DNA from: Oxalobacteraceae bacterium UBA6018
GTDB lineage: Bacteria; Pseudomonadota; Gammaproteobacteria; Burkholderiales; Burkholderiaceae_D
DNA length: 64,000 bases
Direction of reading: 5' to 3'
NCBI GenBank assembly: GCA_002428015.1
Contig: DIZW01000042.1
Location: 1-64,000, forward strand
Below, piece after piece: positions 59,050 to 64,000 of this stretch. The position numbers were made by a program, and so were the translations under genes. The notes beneath the pieces are model-generated. The model did no database searches, was not told where the DNA came from, and worked only from the letters and a program-made list of their open reading frames with translations. Each line of letters opens with the position of its first letter. Position 1 is the stretch's first letter.

Positions 59050-60405
59050 TCAGCGCATTTGCGACAGCGCCACCAAGGCCAGCGTGACGGTGAGCGCGCC
59101 GCCGATGCGGGTGGCGATTTGCGCGAACGGCATCATCTGCATCCGGTTCGCCGCGGTCAGGATCGCCACGTCGCCGGTGCCGCCCTGGCCGCTGTGGCAG
59201 GCATTGACGATGGCGGTCTCGATCGGGTGCATCTTGAGCCAGCGGCCCACCACGAAGCCGGTGCCGATCAGGGTGGCGACGGTGGCGACGATGGTGACCA
59301 GGTTGACGACGTTAAAGGCCGACACCAGCTTGTCCCACGGCGTCATGGCCACGCCGATGGCAAACAGCAGCGGGTAGGTGACGGCGGTCGAGAAGAATTT
59401 GTAGACGACGTGGGAACCCTGCTGCAGTTGCGGCGATACCGCATGCGACAGCTTGAACACGACCGCCACGAACAGCATGACCACGGGCGCCGGAAAATCG
59501 AACAGGCGAGCCGCCATCAGGCCGACCATGTACAGCGCGATCGCGGTAATGCCGGCGGCGGCGACCTGGCCCACGTCCATCGGCCCTGAAGGCGCCTCGT
59601 GGACCGGCGCAAGTTCGTCGGTTTCATTGGGCTGCAGGCGGCCTTCGCCGCTCAGGTGGGGGTAGCGCTTGCCGACGAAATTGAGCGAGCCGGCGATGAC
59701 GATGGCGCTCAGGCTGCCCAGCATGACGGGCGGGAGCACCTGCGCGAATACGTCGCCCTGCGCCACATGCAGGATGGTGGCGTAGCCGATCGACAGCGGG
59801 ATCGCACCTTCGCCGACGCCGCCGGCCATGATCGGCACCACGACGAAGAAGAAGGTATGGTAGGCGCCCAGTCCCAGCACGGTGCCCACCAGGGTGCCGA
59901 CCATGGCGGCGGCCACCGAGCCGGCCGCCAGCGGAATGAAGATCTTGAGGAAACCCTTGATGAGAATCGTCCGGTCCATGCTCATGATGCTGCCGACGAT
60001 GATCGAGGCGATGAACAGGTACAGGAAATTGGTCTGCTTGGTGAACTCCGTCACGTTCTTGACCACGCTGAGGGGAATCAGGTGGGCGAACGCCAGGTAG
60101 GAAGGAATGAAGGTGGCGAAGATGGCCGCCGCGCCGATATGGCGGATCAGCGGAATGCGCTTGCCCAGTTCGGCGCAGGTGAAGCCGCCCACCGCGAGCA
60201 CCGCGATCGACACCGAGATATCGGTCGGCACCTTGCCGGTGGCGACGAAGCCGGCGATCAGGGCCACCAGCAGCACATAGACCGGCAGCGGGATGATCCC
60301 GATCCTGGTCTCCATCAGCTTCCACCAGCCGTGCGGCCAGAAGCCGGTGCTGGTGGTATCACTGGTGAGCGGGGCGCGGATTTCGGCGGGTAGCGATTTC
60401 ATCAT
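59050..60405 (-). CDS. 2-hydroxycarboxylate transporter (2HCT/CitS family)
   Basis: The product has 451 residues. ATG 60402, the second of a tandem pair, has the better spacing to AGGAG; ATG 60405 is also possible. About eleven helices are seen with the two family re-entrant loops: MAGGVGEGAIPLSIGYA and CHSGQGGTGDVAILTAANRM. 2HCT proteins carry citrate, malate or lactate with Na+ or H+. The N-terminus (FWPHGWWKLMETRIGIIPLP) is typical of the family. It lies 24 nt after the propeller gene. Confidence 0.92.
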   Translation of the reverse strand: MMKSLPAEIRAPLTSDTTSTGFWPHGWWKLMETRIGIIPLPVYVLLVALIAGFVATGKVPTDISVSIAVLAVGGFTCAELGKRIPLIRHIGAAAIFATFIPSYLAFAHLIPLSVVKNVTEFTKQTNFLYLFIASIIVGSIMSMDRTILIKGFLKIFIPLAAGSVAAAMVGTLVGTVLGLGAYHTFFFVVVPIMAGGVGEGAIPLSIGYATILHVAQGDVFAQVLPPVMLGSLSAIVIAGSLNFVGKRYPHLSGEGRLQPNETDELAPVHEAPSGPMDVGQVAAAGITAIALYMVGLMAARLFDFPAPVVMLFVAVVFKLSHAVSPQLQQGSHVVYKFFSTAVTYPLLFAIGVAMTPWDKLVSAFNVVNLVTIVATVATLIGTGFVVGRWLKMHPIETAIVNACHSGQGGTGDVAILTAANRMQMMPFAQIATRIGGALTVTLALVALSQMR

Positions 60406-60429
60406 GGTCTCCTGGCCTGTGCGGCACGA

Positions 60430-61506
60430 TTATTTTGAGTAGGTCAACACGCTGAAGGTGTTCGGCAGGAAGCTGGTTTGGGCCTCCTCACCGTCGCGAT
60501 ACTTCCTGACGTACTGCGCGTTCACCAGATAGATTTTTCCGCTGCGTTCGTCGAGCACGCCGGTGCGCGCCATCGGACGGGTGCCGACCGTCTCGGCGAC
60601 CTGGTAGGCGTCGGCGGACAGTTGGCGGATCACGCTCATGCTGCCATCCTCGCCGTTGGCGGTGATGACCTCCTTGCCGCGCGGGTCGTACATGACTTCA
60701 TCGACGCCGCGGCCGATCGGCACCCACGCCACCTGCTTGCCGCTGGCGGCATCGAGCACCGCCAGGCGCGGGCTGCTCGCCCGGTCGCCGCGGCAGCCGA
60801 CAAAAATGCGCTGGTTGACGGGGTCCAGCTCCAACGCCGCCGGCTTGGCGCAGTCCGCCACTGCCACGACGGCGCCGGCCTGCATGGTGCGCGCGTCGAT
60901 GCTGGCGACCGATCCGTGGTCGCGCAGCGGCATCACGATGTTGCCCTTGCCATCGGCGCGCGGCGCGTCCACCTTGACGCTGTGCAGGAGCACCGAGCCG
61001 GCGGGCTTGCCGGTGCGCGCGTCGAAGAACAGCACTGGCGTGGTCTTGGTCGCGGGGTCGGCCTCGCCGACGGCGGCGAAACGCTTGCTCACCGGTTCGT
61101 AGGTGGCCCCGTCGAAGCCGTCGGTTGCGCTCTTGTAGCGTGCCACGGTCTGCAGGGTGGAGAGCTTGAACACGATGATGTAGCCGTCGGTGGTGCCGGC
61201 GATGCCGCGGTCGAATTCGGGCGCCAGCGCGGCGGTGTTGGCGTTGCTGGACCCGGCCAGGGTCTTGATCACCTTGCCGGACTTGATGTCGTACACGTGC
61301 AGGCCGTCCTGGCGGTGCGCGATGAAGATGTGTCCATGCTGCGGGTCGATCGCGTTGTAGTCCCAGCCGGAGTCGCCGCCTGGGATGGTGACGCTTTTTT
61401 CCAGGTGATAGGTGCCTTCTGCGGCCGCCGGCAGCGCGGCGGCGGCCATGCACAGAGCCCCGCAAATGGCGGCGGCGCGGCGGGTTCGTTTCAGTGGTGT
61501 GAACAT
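60430..61506 (-). CDS. secreted YVTN/YncE-like beta-propeller protein
   Basis: The product has 358 residues from ATG 61506, AAGGAG 5 nt upstream, with a signal peptide ending AAAEG. Repeats of the kind YNAIDPQHGHIFIAHRQDGL, VYDIKSGKVIKTLAGSSNAN and VLDAASGKQVAWVPIGRGVD form a seven-bladed propeller. Homologues are periplasmic and of unknown function, often next to transporters or oxidoreductases. No catalytic residues are apparent. Confidence 0.85.
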   Translation of the reverse strand: MFTPLKRTRRAAAICGALCMAAAALPAAAEGTYHLEKSVTIPGGDSGWDYNAIDPQHGHIFIAHRQDGLHVYDIKSGKVIKTLAGSSNANTAALAPEFDRGIAGTTDGYIIVFKLSTLQTVARYKSATDGFDGATYEPVSKRFAAVGEADPATKTTPVLFFDARTGKPAGSVLLHSVKVDAPRADGKGNIVMPLRDHGSVASIDARTMQAGAVVAVADCAKPAALELDPVNQRIFVGCRGDRASSPRLAVLDAASGKQVAWVPIGRGVDEVMYDPRGKEVITANGEDGSMSVIRQLSADAYQVAETVGTRPMARTGVLDERSGKIYLVNAQYVRKYRDGEEAQTSFLPNTFSVLTYSK

Positions 61507-61550
61507 ATCGTCTCCTTAATGCGTGAGAAGGTGGAAGTCCGGGCCGAGGA

Positions 61551-62336
61551 TCAGCCGCCGAAGGGCACGCCGATGATCGCCTTGAGCACCCACCGGTCCG
61601 AGGCCGCTGCGTTGCCCCGTCCGATGCCCAGGTTCAGGTCCCAGTCCCTTATTTTCGTATCGAGCACGGCATACAAGGTACGCGCCTGGCGTCCAAGCGG
61701 ACCGAGATGGGACAGTTGACCGATGCCGTTGTAGCTCTCGATACCTATTTCGGTGTCCGGCGCGGTCCGGTAGGCGAGCTTCGCGGCCAGTTCGAGCGTC
61801 GTCGGGCTGGGGCTCGGTCCCGACACCTTGAAGTCGACATTGGCGTTCAGCGCAGCGGTCCAGCGCGCGCCCCGATAGCCGACGATGCCTTTCAATTCGC
61901 CGTTCCATGGATTGGGGTCGAGCCGGAAAGCGACCCGCCCCAGTTCCAGGTTGGCGCCGTAGAAGAAGGGATTGTCCTGCGCCGCCGGCGCGATGAACTT
62001 CAGGCGCAGCTTTTCGCCGTCCACGTGCAGCTGGCCGTCCGGGCCGCGCGAGGACAACAGGTAGGCGCCCAGCTCCAGGTTCGGTGTCCAGCCGTAGGAA
62101 AACTCGGGCGTGACGCGCAAGGTATGGCGCGCGACCTGGGCCCCCGCATAGTCGGCACTGGTGGCGCCTGAGAGCACGTAGTTGGTGTGCACGTCGAGGC
62201 CGAAGGCGCCGGGCGCGCTCATTTCGTTCATGTAGACCTGGACTTCCTCGGGCGCCGCCTGGCTGGGCGCGGCCGCTGCGGCCAGCAGGACGCTGGCTGC
62301 GCAGCGCGCGAATGTCGATCGTGTGATGGCTGTCAT
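61551..62336 (-). CDS. probable outer-membrane beta-barrel protein, unknown function
   Basis: The product has 261 residues from ATG 62336 (MTAITRSTFARCAASVLLAA, signal peptide ending SQAAP); no ribosome site is seen and the frame extends to 62411. The mature protein has alternating amphipathic strands (VARHTLRVTPEFSYGWTPNL, ELGAYLLSSRGPDGQLHVDG, WTAALNANVDFKVSG, TLYAVLDTKIRDWDLNLGIG). It ends GVPFGG rather than with an aromatic residue. Likely a small porin-like or copper-resistance-like barrel. It lies 44 nt before the propeller gene. Confidence 0.7.
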   Translation of the reverse strand: MTAITRSTFARCAASVLLAAAAAPSQAAPEEVQVYMNEMSAPGAFGLDVHTNYVLSGATSADYAGAQVARHTLRVTPEFSYGWTPNLELGAYLLSSRGPDGQLHVDGEKLRLKFIAPAAQDNPFFYGANLELGRVAFRLDPNPWNGELKGIVGYRGARWTAALNANVDFKVSGPSPSPTTLELAAKLAYRTAPDTEIGIESYNGIGQLSHLGPLGRQARTLYAVLDTKIRDWDLNLGIGRGNAAASDRWVLKAIIGVPFGG

Positions 62337-62441
62337 ATTATGTAGTCGGGTCCGCGAAAAGATGGTTACTGGTGTGTGTAGCCTCATCATGCGCGGCTCG
62401 CCTAAAGCCATTCTGAAAATTGGATGAACGCGAATTCAGAT

Positions 62442-64000
62442 TCAGAGGTCCAGCACCAGCTCGGCGCCGCATGCGCGCGAACAGCAGGGCGCGAACTGGT
62501 CGTTCCGGGCGCGTTCGGCGTCGGTCAGGTACAGGTCGCGATGCTCGGGCACGCCCGCCAGGACGCGCGTGACGCAGGTACCGCACACGCCTTTCTCGCA
62601 GGAGCGCGGCACCTCGACGCCGGCGGCCAACAGCACTTCCAGCGCGGTCTTGTCGCTGGCCACGTGCAGTACCTTGCCGCTGGCGGCGAGCCTGATGTCG
62701 AAGGGCGCGTCGTCCGCCGTCCTGGTCGATTCGGCGGAGAAGTATTCCGTGTGCACGTGGCTGTCAGGCCAGCCGTTCTGGCGCGCCGTCGCGCACACCA
62801 CGTTCAGGAAGCCCGGCGGGCCGCAGACATACAGGTGGGCGCCGGGGGAGGGCGCGTCCAGCAGCTTGGCGAAGTCGGCCAGCTGCTCGGCCGGGCCGTC
62901 GCTGAAGTGGAAGTGGGTGCGCGCGGCGTAGGGCGAACGGGCGATGCGGTCGCGAAACGCCGTGCGCGCGGCCGTGCGGGTGCAGTAGTGCAGCTCGAAG
63001 TCCGCGCCGCGGCGCGCAAGGTCCTCGGCCATGCTGATCAGCGGCGTGATGCCGATCCCGCCTGCGATCAGGAGCGAGCGCCGGCTCGCCGGGGCCAGCG
63101 CGAAGCGCGCCTTGGGCAGGCTGACGTCGATCAGCTGGCCCGCCCGCACGTCGTCGTGCATGGCGCGCGAGCCGCCGCGCGAGTGCGCTTCGCGCTGCAC
63201 GCAGATCTGGTAGCGCCGTGTCTCGCTGGGGTCGTTGCAGAGCGAATACTGGCGCATCCGGCCGTCGCGCAAGAACACGTCCAGATGGGCGCCGGCGCCG
63301 AACGGCGGCAGCGGGCCGCCGCGCGGGTCCTCCAGGTCGAATACGCAGATGCCCTCGGCCTCCACGCTCTTATGCCTCACCTTCAGCGTCAGGCGTCCGC
63401 TGGGGCGGCGCCGCCGGCGCCGCCGCAGGTAGCCGCCGATGCCGCTGTAGGCCAGCACCGGGATGCACAGGGCGCCCAGCATGAGCACCAGCTGACCGGC
63501 CGTGCCGCCCACATGCCCGGTGTGCAGCGACAGGGTCCAGAAATACAGGCGGTGGCCCAGGCTGCTGGCGGCGTAAGGCGTGAAGCGCAGCACCTTGCCG
63601 CTGTAGGCGTCCAGGTCCAGCATGGTGCGCGCGTTCACGTGGGGGGCGTCGGCGGCGATCAGGTACATCTCCACCGCCGCTTGCGGGCGGCTCGGATAGT
63701 GGATCAGCGCCTCCTGCGGATGCGGCACCAGCGCCTGCGCGCGTTGCCACAGCTGCTCCAGCGGCAGGCGCGGCGCGCCGGCGGCGGGGCCGGAGCTGGG
63801 CGCCTTGGCCGGCTGGGCCGAGCCGGTCATGCTGTACAGGGCCCGCTTGGACCAGTCGAAGGCCTGCGGCAGGCCGGTCAGGGCGCTGGCAAGCACGATC
63901 ACGCTGGCGTACAGCCCGACCGTCTTGTGCAGGCTGGCCGTGCGGGCTGCCCCCTGCAGGCGTGGATTGAAACGCATGGCCCGGCGCAGGCCACGCAGCG
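62442..64000 (-). CDS. PepSY-domain / FNR-type reductase / 2Fe-2S ferredoxin fusion (partial)
   Basis: The frame is open to the right edge, so the N-terminus is missing; at least 519 residues are seen. The visible start is a PepSY-type membrane unit (SLHKTVGLYASVIVLASALT, LGHRLYFWTLSLHTGHVGG, LVLMLGALCIPVLAYSGIGG, then RRRRRRR). A phthalate-dioxygenase-reductase-like flavin/NAD module follows (RMRQYSLCNDPSETRRYQIC, IAGGIGITPLISMAEDLA, YVCGPPGFLN). The C-terminus is a plant-type ferredoxin with CEKGVCGTC and a downstream Cys. It should pass electrons from NAD(P)H to a periplasmic or membrane acceptor. Similar fusions sit near TonB receptors or oxygenases. Confidence 0.88.
   Translation of the reverse strand, partial: LRGLRRAMRFNPRLQGAARTASLHKTVGLYASVIVLASALTGLPQAFDWSKRALYSMTGSAQPAKAPSSGPAAGAPRLPLEQLWQRAQALVPHPQEALIHYPSRPQAAVEMYLIAADAPHVNARTMLDLDAYSGKVLRFTPYAASSLGHRLYFWTLSLHTGHVGGTAGQLVLMLGALCIPVLAYSGIGGYLRRRRRRRPSGRLTLKVRHKSVEAEGICVFDLEDPRGGPLPPFGAGAHLDVFLRDGRMRQYSLCNDPSETRRYQICVQREAHSRGGSRAMHDDVRAGQLIDVSLPKARFALAPASRRSLLIAGGIGITPLISMAEDLARRGADFELHYCTRTAARTAFRDRIARSPYAARTHFHFSDGPAEQLADFAKLLDAPSPGAHLYVCGPPGFLNVVCATARQNGWPDSHVHTEYFSAESTRTADDAPFDIRLAASGKVLHVASDKTALEVLLAAGVEVPRSCEKGVCGTCVTRVLAGVPEHRDLYLTDAERARNDQFAPCCSRACGAELVLDL

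Noticed and set aside
1..64000. CRISPR arrays, tRNA or rRNA genes, insertion sequences
   Set aside because: No regularly spaced repeats, cloverleaf-like sequences, rRNA stretches or transposase motifs were recognised by eye; a tRNAscan/ISfinder run would be needed to exclude them formally.

Overview
The window reads as chromosomal DNA from a high-GC, plant-polymer-degrading beta-proteobacterium. An Oxalobacteraceae genus such as Massilia or Duganella fits best, judged from large TonB receptors, a FecI/FecR/STN signalling trio, many exported (alpha/alpha)6 glycosidases, LacI regulators and a rhombosortase pair. This placement is inference from gene content; no rRNA or tRNA was seen.

Layout. 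0-8.2 kb: the end of an SDR gene, a frameshifted MDR oxidoreductase, a lone secreted GH43-CBM6 enzyme, a membrane-anchored propeller-GGDEF protein and an MFS transporter. 8.6-23.3 kb: a uronate/pectin catabolic block. It holds a LacI repressor, a beta-propeller gene, an MFS-GH88-GH43 operon, a tightly overlapped kduI-kduD-epimerase-AGE isomerase-PfkB kinase-GH97 operon, and a divergent dgoK. Copies of a palindrome close to TGTTATCGATAACA sit on or next to recognisable promoters for lacI, the MFS operon, kduI and dgoK, and on a promoter for a short transcript with no obvious gene. 23.5-38.2 kb: polysaccharide capture and depolymerisation. It holds a DUF4450-like giant, a TonB receptor with an STN signalling domain, FecR and FecI, and an operon of two GH28 pectinases around an unassigned six-hairpin enzyme. 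38.5-44 kb: a lower-GC-looking stretch with a rhombosortase and its lipoprotein target, a small hypothetical protein, a hemerythrin, a WYL regulator with a VOC protein, and a GMC oxidoreductase with a ferredoxin-like Cys cluster. 44-57.9 kb: a second sugar locus with a complete MalEFGK-type ABC importer, a debranching-like enzyme, a GH65 enzyme, a TonB receptor, a divergent flavin-dependent halogenase and a LacI regulator. Two AACCGGTT-core palindromes 22 bp apart lie in the receptor/halogenase intergenic region. 58-64 kb: a minus-strand cluster with an orphan NMT1-type binding protein, a 2HCT (CitS-like) symporter, a YVTN propeller protein, an outer-membrane protein and a PepSY-FNR-2Fe2S fusion that runs off the window.

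How it fits together (inference). Extracellular GH28 enzymes cut homogalacturonan-type chains, and the STN receptor imports products while signalling through FecR to FecI. GH88, GH43 and GH97 trim oligosaccharides. KduI and KduD take unsaturated uronate to 2-keto-3-deoxygluconate, which DgoK or the PfkB kinase would phosphorylate. The KDPG aldolase is not in the window. The GH65/ABC locus probably handles a different, alpha-linked oligosaccharide under its own LacI repressor.
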